From Todiramphus chloris collaris (Eukaryota; Chordata; Aves; Coraciiformes; Alcedinidae), in contig JANVCC010000077.1 of NCBI GenBank assembly GCA_025345505.1, positions 4,081,607 through 4,145,606 on the forward strand: 64,000 bases of DNA, in the 5' to 3' direction. Below are positions 12,430 to 26,600 of this stretch, one piece after another (the first letter of the stretch is position 1; each line of letters starts with the position of its first letter). The notes under the pieces are model-generated. The model had not been told where the DNA came from, did no database searches, and saw nothing but the letters and a program-made list of their open reading frames with translations. A program made the position numbers and the translations under genes.

Positions 12430-12768
12430 ATCTAGGAGAGGTTTGAGCAGGGCTGTTTCAAGGAGGGAATAAACTGTTCTCCAAGTTTGTGGTGGACACA
12501 ACAGGAATTGTAATCTGTTAATACCCACAAAGAAAATGCAAGCTAGATATTAAGAGAAAAATCTTTCCAGCAATAGCAATGAAGCATGAGAATGTGTTAT
12601 TGAGACTTTTTGTGGAGCATCTATGCTCAGTAGCGTGGACATCTTGAAGAAGAGGCTGGATACACTTCTGTCAGAAACTGTTCAGGGTGAGTTGTTCTTG
12701 CCACAGGGCAAAGATGAGCTACATGATCTCTTGTGATCTTTCCCAGCTTTGCTTTTCTACAATTATGT
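12430..12768 (+). mobile_element. CR1 LINE, old 3' fragment
   Basis: In forward order: an AATAAACTGTTCTCCA block followed by GTGGTGGACACAACAGG, then a diverged AGCTAGATATTAAGAGAAAAA (CR1 'TTAGATATTAGGAAAAA'), GAGGCTGGATACACTTCTGTCAG, GATCTCTTGTGATCTTTCCCAG and a terminal CTACAATTATG. This is the layout of the old CR1 group whose 3' end reads 'gatgacctc...ccttccagccctacaattctatg'. Divergence is high, so insertion is ancient. Orientation opposite to SORCS1. Confidence 0.8.
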
Positions 12769-13010
12769 ATTTTTTTAAGAAGAGAAATTTAAAAGTTCTA
12801 AATTGTCATATCTTTCCCAAAGCACTGAGCTCTTTACTGTTTGCATTCATGAAAATATCTATACTTGTCTAATTAAACTAACACATAAGAAAAAATGTTT
12901 TTCAGGTGGTTTTAATGTTTTGTGCAAGATAATTTCTTAACCTTGTGGTTAATACTTGCAACTGTAAGTCACAGGAAAACAGCAGCCTGAAGAACTGATT
13001 TCTTTTAACA

Positions 13011-13029
13011 CCCCCCCCCCCCCCCCCCC
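13011..13029. repeat. Poly-C (19) homopolymer
   Basis: Nineteen uninterrupted C on the plus strand, then GCCC. On the SORCS1 sense strand this is G19, able to form G-quadruplexes and likely to vary in length by slippage. Exact length in the assembly should be treated with caution. Confidence 0.9.
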
Positions 13030-15239
13030 GCCCATCATTGAAAACATGAGGTAAGGTTTTAAGGAATTAAAAATAACTTAACAAAAATTGGAAATGAGGC
13101 AACTGTTCGCTGCTCATCAGCCCTAGAGCTCAAAGGCCATCAACTCAGGTCCAGAGAGTGCCCTTATTTTTCTTCAGAATCACTATCCGAAGCCCCTAGG
13201 TTAGCAAAAAGAAAAATTAAAAATTCACATCTGGTTCACTTATATGCGTAATCTGAAGGCAGAAAGCACATAGTTTTGAATCTTTGTATTTTATTACACT
13301 TTTTCATCCTCCTCCTCTTTCCGCCATTTCCTTCTGTAGCCTACTCCATCCCTCCCAAGGTTGCACTTTTCTGCCTCTACAATCATGTGTCATCAAAATG
13401 CAGGATCGTGACAAGGTAACCAGGTAGATAGTAAGGGAAAGTAGACTCAGGGCAGAGTTATCCAGAAGGAACAGACCACCATAGCAAAGATGGAGAAAGA
13501 AAACACAGCAGTTTACATTTAAGAGGTACAAGTGCAAGAGAAATTGCAAAAAAAGCATGTTAATTGATTAGCTCCCATCTCACATTATTTAATTTTCCAG
13601 GTAAGAGCTGATTGTTCCAGAAATCACCACAGTCCCTTAGCCAGGCTCTCAGTTGTACCAGTACTGGGCACTCAGGAGACTACAGAGATTCTCATTGCCT
13701 ACTGAACCATTGCAATTGAAACAGACCCACAGCCTTTAAGGTTACCATGATGGTGATATCTGCCTTTTTCAGTAATGCAATCAAAGAACATCCTTCAGAC
13801 TCACATTAAACCCAACAGCTCCTTTGGGCTGGAAAATCTTTTGTAGAGAAGTACTGAACTTGATGAAGGCTTCATGAGACAGCGGATCTACCATATCCCT
13901 TCGATAACTTATTCCAGTGCTTACTTAGCCGTACTGTTACACTTGTTTCTAATTTAACTACCTAAATGGGCAAAATGATTTTTGCTTTTCCCAGAAAACC
14001 ATATACCTGTATGCAGAAACAGGCCATTACTGCAAAAAAGAAATTTAAAATAGTTACCAAATAATACACAATATGAGCAAAAGTAACTGCTTGCTGGATA
14101 TTCTTTCCAGCTGGGAAGTAATTGGCAAAGACAAAACATCTCCCAGCTAGCTGCCTGTCCTCAATTTAAAAAGGCAAGATCCAAGAGACAGCCCTTACAG
14201 CAGAAGCTAGTGAAATCAGAGTCTGTATAAAAATGAAGCTAATTACACGTTGCTGTTTGTTCTTCTCCTGAAAGCTGACAATTGCTAAGGGCAATGATAC
14301 AGAGGTGTCTGAACCCACCCCACCTGAATTAGCCAGTATGCCCAAATGGCCTCAGGTGAAAAGGAGGTAACTGAGACCCTGGAAGGTAGGTAGCCCTTCC
14401 ACATGACTCTACTCTGTGGCTAATTAACCCTTTCAAGAAGCAGGAATAATTAGCATAAGGGCACATCACCTACAGGTACCTCTGCTTGTCACTGCAGTAG
14501 GCAAACCTCGAGAGCTGGACAGCTGTGCTATTACCAGAGTTGTGTCTAACATACTGACACCAGCAAATTGCTAGATACTTTTCAGAAATTTAATTTCCTT
14601 GCTTATTTCTAGTCCTTCCACATCTGCTCTCTGTTGTTACAGATTAAATATTTTCAGACCTAGGCCGTAAGGGCTTGGGCCAGTTTCATTTTTAACACTC
14701 ACGCTGACAGCATATGATGATGAAAATTGGGTTGTTACAACATCCTTCTTAGGTAAAAGTCACCTCCCTAAGTCCAAATTCTAGTCATGGCAAAAAGCTA
14801 CCCTATAGATTTACCTATAATATGATCTTTTTCATGCCAGCAAATCAGAAATGACTACTTAACAAGCGCTTGCTACACTGGTCCTTTGGTCAGTTGTTAA
14901 CACTCGCATGTCTTAAACCAACTAGTCTAAACCCTTCAAAGTTTTTCAACAGTTGTGGCTCTCCCTTAAACCTCTCCCTTCGCTTCCCTAGAGAGAGAGA
15001 TATGGAGACAAGCCTCATCAAGTAGGTATGATTCTGTCCTCTCTTCCAAGTACCCTCTCTGCTGCTCAAAGACATTGGTCCAGATAACCCTCAGACCAAT
15101 ACAGACAGTGCCAATAAGAAGCTTAAGCTGATTTTCTTCAGTATGTATAGCTACATTTAAGTTTGCTCAAGCACCTCTGTGAGGTGTATGACCAGGAGGT
15201 ATCAGACTTACTCCCCTTTGTGGGGCACCTCTGCAACAT

Positions 15240-15435
15240 AAGGGGAAAAAAAAACCAAAACCCACACACATGAAACAAAAAAGCCCTAAAAAACACAAAA
15301 AGAAACTCCACAAAAAAACAACCAAGCAAAAAAACCCTACCCAAACCCATCAACATGTTTTCCCTTCCATGGTTTCCAACAGAGAAAGAAAGGGAATTAA
15401 AAAAAAACCCAAAAACAACACAGAAAACAATCATT
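15240..15435. repeat. A-rich (CAAAA-like) low-complexity tract
   Basis: Runs of A interrupted by single C or short CC/CCC groups over roughly 200 bases, with a less regular middle. Similar but shorter tracts occur at about 23288-23335, 37935-37990, 53655-53745 and 57890-57930. No retroposon body is attached that I can recognise. Confidence 0.75.
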
Positions 15436-16369
15436 ACAAACCCAAGCCCCAGGTTGTAATGGGCAGGGTAACAAGAACACAGAGTGGCAATGCTGCCACT
15501 CTTGCTCTTCTTTTCTCTTTGCTCTCACTGGAACAAAGCTATTCAATTTTAGAATAAAAATCACTTCTTTCTCTGAGAGTATGCAGGGGAAGGTTGGATT
15601 ACAACACTCACAAATCTAATGTCCAGAACCACAGGCAAAACCATGGATATTTCAGTGTTCATCACAAAGGAGTGGGGGGCAGGTGACAGATCTGGAGTTG
15701 AACCCACCTCCAGCAAGTCAGATACATCCCCAGCCTCACCACATCCTCAGGCTGGCTCAGTTATCCTAAAAATGCCAGAACAGACAGCAAAGTGCCAACT
15801 TTGCTCTAGAGCAACTTTAACTCCCTATGCACACCAGTCAATTAGGAATGACTTTGCACTTGAGTTCAGATTTCTGTTGGAACTCCTGCTTTTGACATAA
15901 AATCATGTAACTGTCTCCAGTAGGGATACTGTAAGGGGCCATCTCTGCATATCCAGATGCAGGGGGGTCACAGCTGTATACAGTTCATGCTGCCAGGTGT
16001 CTACCGTAGCCAGTTACAAAACAGCCATCAATTTTCTTAATTCAAATATCTGATCCCTCCTGTAACAACAACTCTTTCCCTTGATGGTTCTGCAACACAG
16101 AAAGCAGATTATCTTTCATTCTGAGGATCTAGGGTGGCCTTTGCCCACTGCACCCACTCTTGCACCCATTCTTCATCACCACTTTCACTACCAAAGTGTT
16201 TCAAGACAAGCATAGGGGCCATTCACAGTGGTTGAGGCTGAATGATTAAAAAAACCCCTATCACTTATGAGTTGTTCTTCGAAGTCTTCCCTTCTGAGAA
16301 GCCTGACCGACCTCCGCATCTGATTTCTGAATAAAAGAGAGTACCTTCCTCCCTGCATCTGCTGACTGT

Positions 16370-16690
16370 GCACCTGTTAATATAGCCAAGGATGCTGTTA
16401 GCCACCCTCATTACCAAGGCACTTGTGTGTCTTACATTTAGCTCACTGTTTACCAAGACCCCCAGGTGCTTCTCTGCAGACCTGCTCCCCAGCCAGTCAG
16501 TTCCCAGTACATATTGCTGCAGGGGTTTACTTCATCCCAGGCTCAGGACTTTGCATTTGTGCTGGCAGTTTCATCAGTTTGCTGTTGGCTCATTACTCCA
16601 GCTTGTCTAGGTCCCTCTGAATAGCAGCCCTGACCCTGAGGTATTGACTAGTGTCCTATATCTGGTATCATTTGGAAGATGTTCTCTGTA
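16370..16690 (-). mobile_element. CR1 LINE, internal fragment
   Basis: Antisense reading gives standard CR1 ORF2 blocks in order: a diverged 'ATA-CC-AGGATGC-GTTAGCC' block, TTACCAAGACCCCCAGGTGC followed by TTCTCTGCAGACCTGCT, CAGGCTCAGGACTTTGCATT, TTTCATCAGTTTGCTG and CTCCAGCTTGTCTAGGTCCC followed by TCTGAATAGCAGCCCTGACC. It comes from upstream of the 3' region seen in the other copies, and the element's own 3' end is not attached. No open frame remains. Same orientation as SORCS1. Confidence 0.83.
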
Positions 16691-19600
16691 ACAGTTTTTG
16701 TGTCACAGCCAACTTCTGTTTGCCCCTACACACACACAGCTACTGAAAATCCTGTCCTAACCATTGCTTTGCTTCCTCCTGTGCTGCCAGACTATACAAC
16801 AGGAGCCATTCAGCGTTACATATTTATGTTGCACTCTCATCATCCAGGAGCATGAGTGAAATAAAGCACAAACCCCTCTAACTCATCTCCCTCTATCAGG
16901 CAGGAAACTAGTATTTTATACATTGCTTTTTAAGGTGAAGGCTCACTTTCTCTCCATACAACATCCAGCCTGAGCAGACAAGGAAAACTGGATGCAGCAT
17001 TGCTCTAGATTTTTTTAAACATTCCCTTCGGTCAGCGGTGCGTAACAGCACACCCATGCCATGCCACATTGCAAAGTGGTTTGACCATTAGAAGCTTCTC
17101 CTACAGACGTTTGTCAAAACAGCCCTCACTTTGCTCATTATCCTTTCACCCTCACTTCTAGTGCACCTGACTGCATCACCTTTTCACCATTTAATTATTC
17201 CCTTTTCCACTCAAGCTAACGACCAAGGTTTGGCCTTGGACCCCTTTGTCTGCTCCACAATAACTCATTAAAAAGTTGGTGTTCTATAAATGTGAGGGAA
17301 AAATAAAAAAAAAAAAGAGACAGACAACAAGAGATAGAGAGGCACTAAAAGATAAAACTGGAAATTATAAAACTACTCAGCGTATGCAAAGAACAAGATC
17401 AGTGTTGATTTCTAACCCTTCCAGACTAACACTTTTTTGCTCATCTGTCTTGAAATGGTTGTGTAGACAGCAATAGCACTCTGCTAGTCAGCAACATTTC
17501 ATGAGCTTCCTAGCAGAGCTCAAAAAAAAAAAATTCAAACAAGATAAAAGCATTTCTGTTAGACTCCTGTACAAAAAAAAAAAAGTCTGAGCTTTTCTCC
17601 ATTTTCCATCTATTTCTGCTCTAAAATGGCAACAGGAAGCACTGCAATAGCTCTGAAAGGACCAATACTGTGCTTTCTCAACAAGTGCTTGTCTGTCACA
17701 GTGAAACAAACTTCCTGAGCATAAATTATTCATGTTCAAGGATAAAAGTATCAGAGTGGACAACCCAGAAGATTAAGACATTTCTTGCATCATGCCTTTC
17801 TCCTTCTGCAGGGCAGGCTGTTTCTGTTATTTAAAGCTAAGATTTGCCAAGAAAGTTAAACTCAGCCAAAACATCTACAGGTCTTTTTGGATCACTGTTT
17901 TGCTTCTCTCGCTATTACTGTTCATCATACAAAAAGCTGCTTTGACGTTTCTGCTTAATTCATTCAGATCAGGAACGCAAAATACAAGGGTTTCAGATAA
18001 TCAGACACCCACAGACTCCAGAATGGGACTTCCATCACATGGGAGATGGGCACTTGAACTCACTTCGGACCTTCTTAAATGCCAATCATGAGTGGCATGA
18101 TGGAACCATCTTTGGTTTTGTTTTTTTAGGGGACAGGAAGGGATGCTTTTTTCATCAACTGCAATATTCTTTGAGTAGCTTAGGAAGTTTTTAATGCTCT
18201 TTAGTTCACACTATCACCCAGTGATGACAGGTAGGTACAGTTGCACAGGGTTGCACATATGGGGGACAGGAAGTAATAACTGGAGATGAACTGGGATAAT
18301 TTTTTCCTAAAATATAACATTTGAGGAAGAGTATGTTACAGATCTCCCTTTAGATGAATTAGATCATACATTTTTAGGTAGGTTAGTGAATTCTGCTTTT
18401 GCTTATATGCTCCTATTTACCACACAGATCAACTACATTAGCCACAGAAGTGAATCAGTTTCTACTCTGAATTAGGGGTCACTTTCACTCATTTCTGCAT
18501 TTTCTATTGTTCTAGAATTTTTTTATAAAGTCAGTTAAGCCTGGCAAAGACACATTCCCAGCTCTCTGCAGCTAGCCTCTAGGCTGCTTTTTCCAAGTTT
18601 CTCATTTTGTATTTTGATACATGATTTGTACAAGATATGGTTTACCCCTTCATTAACTTGCCTCAAGTAGAGACAGTTGGATGGTATTAGGTCAAAAGCA
18701 TTTGAAAAATTTTCCTGCTTTTTGGTTGATCTACTCAGTGAATCAATATTCTTCCTACTCAACCAGTTCTACTCTCAAGGGAAGTCAGATGTTCATAGTC
18801 CTGACCTTAAATATTGGCCCTTAGCCCATCACTTAAAATGATAGACAGTAATTATAGAATTGGTAGACAGAACTGACAGTTGAGGGGAAAAAAGCGCAAA
18901 ACAAAAACCAACTAAACAGGGAAAGTCAAAGACAAATGGAAAAAAAAAACATGGATACACTAAGATCTGGCTAACAGGATCTCACTAAGAGGGTAATATA
19001 TTGCATTTTGCCTCTGGATCTGATAACTTTAAGAAAACTTATGTATGTTTCAGGCTGGAAATTCTAAATATAAAGAACTCTGATCCTGCATGTCAGACAC
19101 ATTATCCACTTCGCCTCAACTCTGCTAGTCAAACCACTGGAATCTCAAGAGTTCTAGTGCTACCGCTTTATTTATATTAATGTCATCAAAAAGATGCTAG
19201 CTGATACAGACTCAGACCCTATATTCCATGAAGAAAGCACCTTACAAACTCCAGTTAGCACTATTGCCTCATTTATGATGAACAGAACTGTTTGCTGTGT
19301 TTTTTCTTTTTTCTTCTTTCCTTGAAGAAAAATGCAAGAGTGGTCATCTGAACTCTTCAGTATCACAGAAGCTATGTTCACACAGGGCAAGATTCAGAAG
19401 CCTTCAGTGATCCTGGCTACCCACTTCATTAAGACCCAGAAAGGACCAGGCTTGAATAAGGCTAGCAATCTTGTCTCCAGAAAGTCACACAGGTATTTTG
19501 AAGTATTTCCTTCTGTGCATCTATCCCTAGCTTTTGAAAAATTAAAATGCAGCTACAAATTTTTAAACCAGAATGGAAAAGCATTCTCCCCCAGCATCTC

Positions 19601-21958
19601 TGGGCCTGGGAAACATTTTGTTGGCATAATGCTGTCTGCAAGAAACACCCTATCCTAGCCTATAAAGCAAACACCGTCCTCAGTACTGCTAGAAAGTGCA
19701 ATACAGCTACAGGCATTTTAATATAAAGCAAGTCTTTTATGTTGCTACCTGCCTCTGACACCAGTAAAACTAACCAATGAAAATATGATGCATGTTCAGG
19801 ATGTTTTTCCTCCTCACTCTCAACAACATATGCCATGAAACACCCCTCTCATAATCCATAAACCCTTTGTTTCCTATTGGCCTGTCAGCTTACTGTCACA
19901 CCACCAAACAAGGCTTTGGAGCAGTATTTAAGCCAGAAGCTGAGGCTTTACAGAAGTCTGTGAGAACACATTGAAAACAAATCCCTTCAGTAACTTAAGA
20001 GCGACCTTTCAATAGCAAACGGCAAATGTAGACTTTCTTGTTCTGATGATACTTTGAAAGAAAACAGCTACAATTTCCCAAAACAAAGTTCCCTTTTCCA
20101 AGGCATTTTCTGCACACTCAGGAGCATTTCTTAAGAGAAGTAATTACTCTGAGATCAATATAGCCAGCCTAGTAATGCTGTTCCTGGTCAGAGAAGAGCA
20201 TGGTGAACTGACAGTTTTCAGTACTCAGGTAAAAAGACATTTGTGATGATAATGGCTTTGCCATAATTATGTTTTACTAGGAGCACGGAAAAGGAGCTGC
20301 TCTTCCCATATATCCGAAAAAAATTCTGAAGGGTCAGTAAATTCTTCAACTTGAAATGGCCTATCAGTTCTGACAGGTAAACTTCAGTACATTTTTGTGT
20401 GCAACAATACAAGCTACAACACTGTGGACCTCAATTCACATGGACATCAGGACCTCATCCACTTTTTCCTCACATCCCACAAACAGATTTATACAGAAGA
20501 CATTTTTTCAATTAACATAAACATGAATATGAAGTCCCTAAACCCTTCCTGACCCTTGCTGCAGAAGAAGGAGAATTTAGCGACAGTGAATTAAATTTGC
20601 TCTTTCAAGGACTCAAAGCGAATTAAGGTTGACAGGCAAGGAAAGAGATACTGCTTTGCTTAAAATCATTCCCCTGACATAGCTGAAAGCTCTTCCATGG
20701 TACTTATCTCTCTGCTTTGCAACTAAGCAGACAGAGCAACACTGGAGACTGGAGCATTTGGTTGGCACATCAAGTATTTCTAAGCAAAACATGTCAGGTG
20801 CCTTCCCCAAGGTGATGTCCATCCACCTTTTCCACAATTTGAGCAGACCAGCTTTTAAAGCATACACCAAGTGGCCATGTGTCCTTCACCTGCAGATTGT
20901 TACCATGAACTTTATATAGAATAATCGGAGTTCCTTTGGCTGGACAGACGTGTCCTGTAGTATGTCTCCATACCCTTCGCTACATAAACACAACTCCAAG
21001 GTCTGTACTACTCATATCATATCTCAGTGTGATTTTGTATATAAATCAATATAGCTAAAGCAAGAAACTCCCTGTGGATGTCATTAGAATTCAGTATAAG
21101 AGTATATTTTATTTGTATGTCACATTCCAATACATCTGTGAATGAAACTATTCTACACTAGTACAGATGCCTTCCTATTACTATCTCTAGAAATAAAAGA
21201 ACTTGAAATTGAAATATTTACCCCTTCTGGGTGATGGATTTTAACCCAATGCCTAGTTTAATTTACCATGTATGTCCTTCCTAGCAGATAAAGTAATTTT
21301 ATTTCAGGTAGTGAAGGCTGTTTTGTTTTGGGCTTTTCTGGGAGTTGTTGTTTTGTGGCTTTGTTTTGTTTTTAAAGTTATATAGATAGAAAGTGTCACT
21401 GATAAGTTTTTTGAGGGTTTTTTTTTTTTTCTTTTTTTATTAAGTCTTTGACTCTTATGACAAGATTTATGGCATCTCCAGCTTTTCAACAGAGAGGATT
21501 TTTTGATTCAATATCAAGCAAGCCTATCACAGGTCAGCTGAAGCGTGGATTTACTTTTAAAAAATGAGCAGAACTGCTTATTCATAAAAAAGTACCAACT
21601 TTATTTCAAATATCTTTGATATTTACCTTTAGATGTCAGTGTTATGGGACACTGGAAAAGTACAGTACAATACCTAGTCTGAAGATATATAGCCTGTTTC
21701 TGAACTGTCAGCCTCAATAATGAGAGTAGAAACAGAAAATCTGAGTAAGGTGGTAGATTTTTGATGACCCCTCTCTTCCAACTCTGCAAGTGGGCAATTT
21801 AAGTTGGACTCTTACAGAAAAACCTCCAAAAATCTAGATATGATGGTGACTGAACAGCCCTTCCTCTTCAAACTCTTTCTCTTTCAAGCAGTTGATTTTC
21901 AACAGCTGTCCACTACATCAATAAAAATCTTTGAAACAGCTGGTCCAAAAGGAAGTAC

Positions 21959-21990
21959 ATCTCACCTGAAATAGAGACGTGGCAAGAATA
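21959..21990 (-). promoter_or_regulatory. Candidate recursive-splice (ratchet) site
   Basis: On the SORCS1 sense (minus) strand the sequence reads TTATTCTTGCCACGTCTCTA then TTTCAG immediately followed by GTGAGATG. A pyrimidine-rich 3' splice site is thus fused to a good 5' splice site, with the junction between 21966 and 21965. This zero-length-exon arrangement is what ratchet points in very long vertebrate introns look like. Use is unproven: such composites also arise by chance in 64 kb. Confidence 0.35.
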
Positions 21991-23631
21991 AAGTTTGCAG
22001 ATTGAACAGGCTTTCAAGTGTTCATGAGCTTTTTGTACAAGTATTAAAACATTATCCTCCATTTCCAGACCAAACTGCTACACAGAAAAATACCATTTAC
22101 ATGAGTGAAATCATACCTTCAGTCTCCCCTACCCTTTAACTTTGTAAACAAACAGAAGAGCATCCAGAAAATCAGGGTTACCAGGATCAGTAGTTACAGT
22201 CTGATTCCAATGATTGTGTAAGCACTTCAGGAAACGTCTGTGTGGATACAATCTCCAAGAGATCTTAGGTCATTTGGAACGTAGAAGACATTATTCATTT
22301 TCCACAGTAGATGCTACTTGCTACTGAAGACAGAATTCATCTGAGATCATTTTAGTTCTCTAAATGCTCATTGTCCAGTCTGAACTCATTGTGCAGACTC
22401 CCATTACACTCGATGTAGAAAGACAAGCAGCTCCAAAGGGCTCTCACACATCTGCTGGCATACTATCTGTAAGAGCATCCATATCCAACCTGCAGCTAGC
22501 TAAATCTTACATGTCCCAGTTGAATAGAGACTGATATTAAATACTAAATGAAATATTTCTAAACAAAAAAATGTTAGCACCTTGCATTGCAGAGCCATTG
22601 CTAGATATTTATACCTGACAGTTACACTTGACAAGTTTCCCTGTTGTAGGATTACTACTTCAGCCCGCATACTCCACACTATATAAAACTCAGAAATAGT
22701 TGCACATCAGCAGAAGTCAGAAGCTTAAATATACAGTTTGGTCTAGCAACCGCAGTACTTGAAGATCAATACATTTTTTTTTGAAGGCCAAGAAAGAGCA
22801 AGACCCCAGCACAAGACAAGAAAACACTCTCTTCTGGATTTGATCTCAACTTGCCTTTCTCACCGTGTCGGACAATTCAGCAATACCAACATTGCAACAA
22901 GAGCAGAGTCAATGAAATGTCAACATACACAAGCCAAGTTTGAGAAGAATTCCCAATTCCCACTGATGTTAGCAACAAACTTCTCTTTCAAGTTAACTCT
23001 TATTTCAAAACCTAAGGGCACAGAGCGATATTAAGGCCTCGTTACCTTCACTAGAAAGTTCTGACATACCTTTAGTCTTGCAAGCAACATACCTGAGACA
23101 ACTGCATTTGCTTCCCACATTTTAAGGAGATGTGTGGAGTCATTAATTGCTCTTTACTTGTTCTTGCCAAATTAGAACGAAGCTGCCTTATTTAACACAG
23201 CTGTAACTGATCAGAATAGATGTAAAAACAGAGGAAAACAACCTCCTGTTAGATGACTAAAAGAGGTGCAACACACAAAGATTTGTAGAAGACAAAAAAA
23301 AATAATAAAACAAAAAAAAAAAAAAAAACCACCAAGAGAAAGAGAAGGCAGTCCTGCTTAAGTCCAAGACTACATATTCTGAAGAACTTGCCTCAATTAC
23401 CTATTTGGCTACTAATTTTTCTGTCAAAACTAGGCCATCTACTTTCCCCTCTACTCCTGTTTCACCTTCTCCTCCAGGAAGAATGACAATGCCTTTGTGT
23501 TAAGCACACTAAAAATGATTAGCCTGATTTCACATGAACTTGGATACTCATTGCAGTCTAGATATGACTACCCAGAACTCTGCATCAACTCATTTTCTTG
23601 CCAAAAATACTCAGTGAAGGTACATCTTTGC

Positions 23632-23658
23632 CTTTTTTTTTTCTTTCTTTCTTTTTCC
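23632..23658. repeat. T-run and (CTTT)n microsatellite
   Basis: A ten-T run followed by CTTTCTTTCTTTCTTTTTCC. Short tetranucleotide repeat with no attached retroposon. Confidence 0.85.
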
Positions 23659-26600
23659 CTAGCATGCTACACATTCCTAGAAGAAGGGGTCTAACTCTGG
23701 TGTTTGCAGAGCCCAGGATACAAAGCCCAGATAACAAACAATGCAAAGAACAAATCCAAGTAGGGGCCTTTTGTGCACCGGTGCCTACATAGAAGCTCCC
23801 CAAAACTCAAGCGCTGTGTGAATATTTCATTCAGCAACACTTAATTCAGCAGCAGCTGAGAACTCTGAAAATTAGGCAAAACTTTTTATTATTGAGGGAT
23901 AAAATTAGTTTTTGTCCCACTTCACTCCCATCACTCCTGTCTCTGCCAAGAATGAATCCCTTAGAAACATTTCTTATGAAATGTTATCTACTCTAAAATA
24001 ATTCTCCCAAGGAATAATTACTAAGGAAGAACTTCCATCTATATTTAATTAAAGCTGAAAAATTTTACCATAATCAAAGGTCATTTAGACCCTCCACCAA
24101 GAACTTAGCACATATTGCTGTTGGCAAATTTAAGGAAGTAGCCTGGGTTGGGTCGAATAGAACTGTGGGGAACTTTCTGTTGTACTTCATGAAAGAGTTT
24201 CAAGTGAGCAGCAGTCTCCACAACGTTTCTTTCTGCCTCTTAACCTAATGAAGGTCTGATCTACAGATCATTAGGAGTCACAATTCATTCCAGTAATCTT
24301 TGTGAGCATTGTATCAAGTTCAGCAGAAGCACTAATTCCATGTCATGCTTTCAGACTAGCAAGGGAAAAGCCATCTTGCCAGCAGCATCAACAGTAAAGT
24401 CTATCCTCTTCAATGAGGACTGGATTTCAAAGGATGTTTATTCCTCAGTAGAACTTCAGGTATCTTTGTGGAAAAACAGCTGTTGGTAATATCTGACATA
24501 CACACCATAGCAAAGGAGGTAACTGACTTCAAAAATGCCAGTCCATTAGCAAGGCGTAATAGCAAAGTGTCAGTGAGGTCATGTAATGTTGGTGGAAAGT
24601 GCAACAATGGATGGAAGCAGGTGAAACCATGGACAGAGCAACATGGATGCAGTTCAACTCACAAGCACTGCAAACTTCAGGAAAAGGAGACTTAAGGCAC
24701 ATGAACTACAAAGCTCAAGAGGCATTTGTGTCCTTTCAAACTGAACCATTTTCACCAAAACCAGAATTTTTCGGGCAGTTATTTCTAGTTATGTTTGGGG
24801 GTTTTCCCCTCCCTTTTTTTTTTATTAAGCATTAAATTTTTCTTTGCAAAGTTAGCACTTTTCACATGCATTAAAAGAACAAAAAGTTTAAAAATAGCTT
24901 TGTCAAACATCCAGTCAGGGTCCCTCAATCACTAGGCTGAGTCCCCTACAGCTCCAGTAGTGAGGCAGAGCTGGCTCAAAACCACTTACTGAGCAGCCCT
25001 CCTGAAATATGCAGAAATACCTTTTTGCACATTTTCGCACATAGTAAGTCCTTCTCCATTAAGGCAGAATGCAGCTTGTGATGCATTCTCTGGGCTTACT
25101 GTTGTCACCTCACTCTTGCTCTTTTCGCATTATTCAGCACCTCACACTGCGCTGCCCTTTCTTACTGTGGAGTGCTGCTGGATTTGTACTGCAGTGCTAT
25201 TTGGTTTCCCTTCTTAAAAAAAAAAAAAGAAAGCAGGGGGTTCATTCTGTTTTTAAACAGACAGGCTTCTTGTATCTCTAGAAAATGCATGCTTGAATAG
25301 CCTCAGAATCAAGATCGTTATTTTCTTTTTAAATAGCCTGATAGATTATACTACTTTTTTTTTTGCTAGAGTTTGCAAAAAGCATGCAGTACTACAGTGG
25401 TGAATTCAAACCGTTCTCTCAGACAGGGTGGACTGAGTGCAAACTGGGAGAGCCAGGGAGTAAGAGACAGCCCACAACTACTGATGACTGCTAGTAACCT
25501 GGGTGCTTTCCTTGATTTCAGCTGGATGCAAGCCCTGTGGGACAGGTTGCCTGGTATGTGGATTTTGTCACCAAAAGGAATTGTTCAGGTTGTGTGGCTC
25601 CCCACAAGTAGTTTAAAGCCGTCCCTTGAGGTACAGTGTAAACAATCTTTATTAATCTGTGAAAGTCTCAGGGTTTGGATTTCTCCTTTTCCTCAGAATT
25701 TCACTCACCCTGCTTATTCTTCCTCCCTCTGTCCAAACATCCCCTTCCCCCCTCCTCCTGCAGATTCACCACCATCACCACACCTGTCCCGTTACTGCTC
25801 CCTTTGTCTCTTGCACACACCTGGGCCACACATCCCTTCAGTTCCAAAATTTATTTTGGTGGTTGTGTGGGCAGGAATGCTGATATTTACAACCCAAAGG
25901 CCCGTGACAAGGCACAGCGAGCCTCAAGAAACTACTGCAGGGATTGCTCCTGTTCTTTTGCTATGGCTTCCTTTTAAACAGCTACAGCTGCTCACCTGCA
26001 GCAAGCTGAAGTCCCATCTTAGACAGCAAAAGTGCACATACCACATACAGCATCCGTGTCCCTTGTCACATGCAGTAGGTGATGTTTACAGGCCAATTTT
26101 CTGAGCAGTTGTTTGCTGGTAACATTTTGTGAAGTAGGTTGTACTTATCAGGTAATAAAATACCAACAAGCACAAATGCTGCTGTAGCACCATGTTACAT
26201 GCTCTGGATGTAGGATTTACACGACAGCTGAATAGGTAACCTCTGCTCCTCAGCTATTCCATTGGCTCTAGGTGTTAATGCTGCACACGCATGAACAGAA
26301 TCCAAAACTAAGGCCAAATCTGCCAGACATGAGCCAGCTCAACAGAGCTGGAATTTGTAGCAACTTTGGATCACAGATTTGAAGGTTTAGTTTGAATGAG
26401 GGAGGTTTTAATTTGGAAGCACTGGAACTCAAGGCAAGTTGACAAATCAAACCCCCAAATTCTAGCTCTTCAGGCTAGGAATAGTTAGCTCTTATATTAA
26501 ATGTTCATGGCTATCCCGACAGAGGAATAGATGGTACAGTGTTGCTTATTCTGACCCACATGATGATGTCTTCTATAGACACATAACAGCAGAGCTCTCT

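Larger units (their letters stand above)
12769..16369. other. Unique intronic DNA with low-complexity tracts
   Basis: Contains the C19 run at 13011-13029 and an A-rich, C-punctuated low-complexity stretch at about 15240-15435. A patch near 14400-14480 with TAATTAACCC and AATAATTAGCAT has the look of a conserved AT-core element. No coding exon recognised. Confidence 0.5.

Noticed and set aside
25373..26104. Longest open frame in the window (243 codons, plus strand)
   Set aside because: It begins with TTG; the first ATG is at 25484, leaving about 206 codons. The protein is P/S/L-rich with no domain I recognise, and the strand is antisense to SORCS1. Likely a chance frame in C/T-rich DNA; RNA-seq with a polyadenylated transcript would change this.
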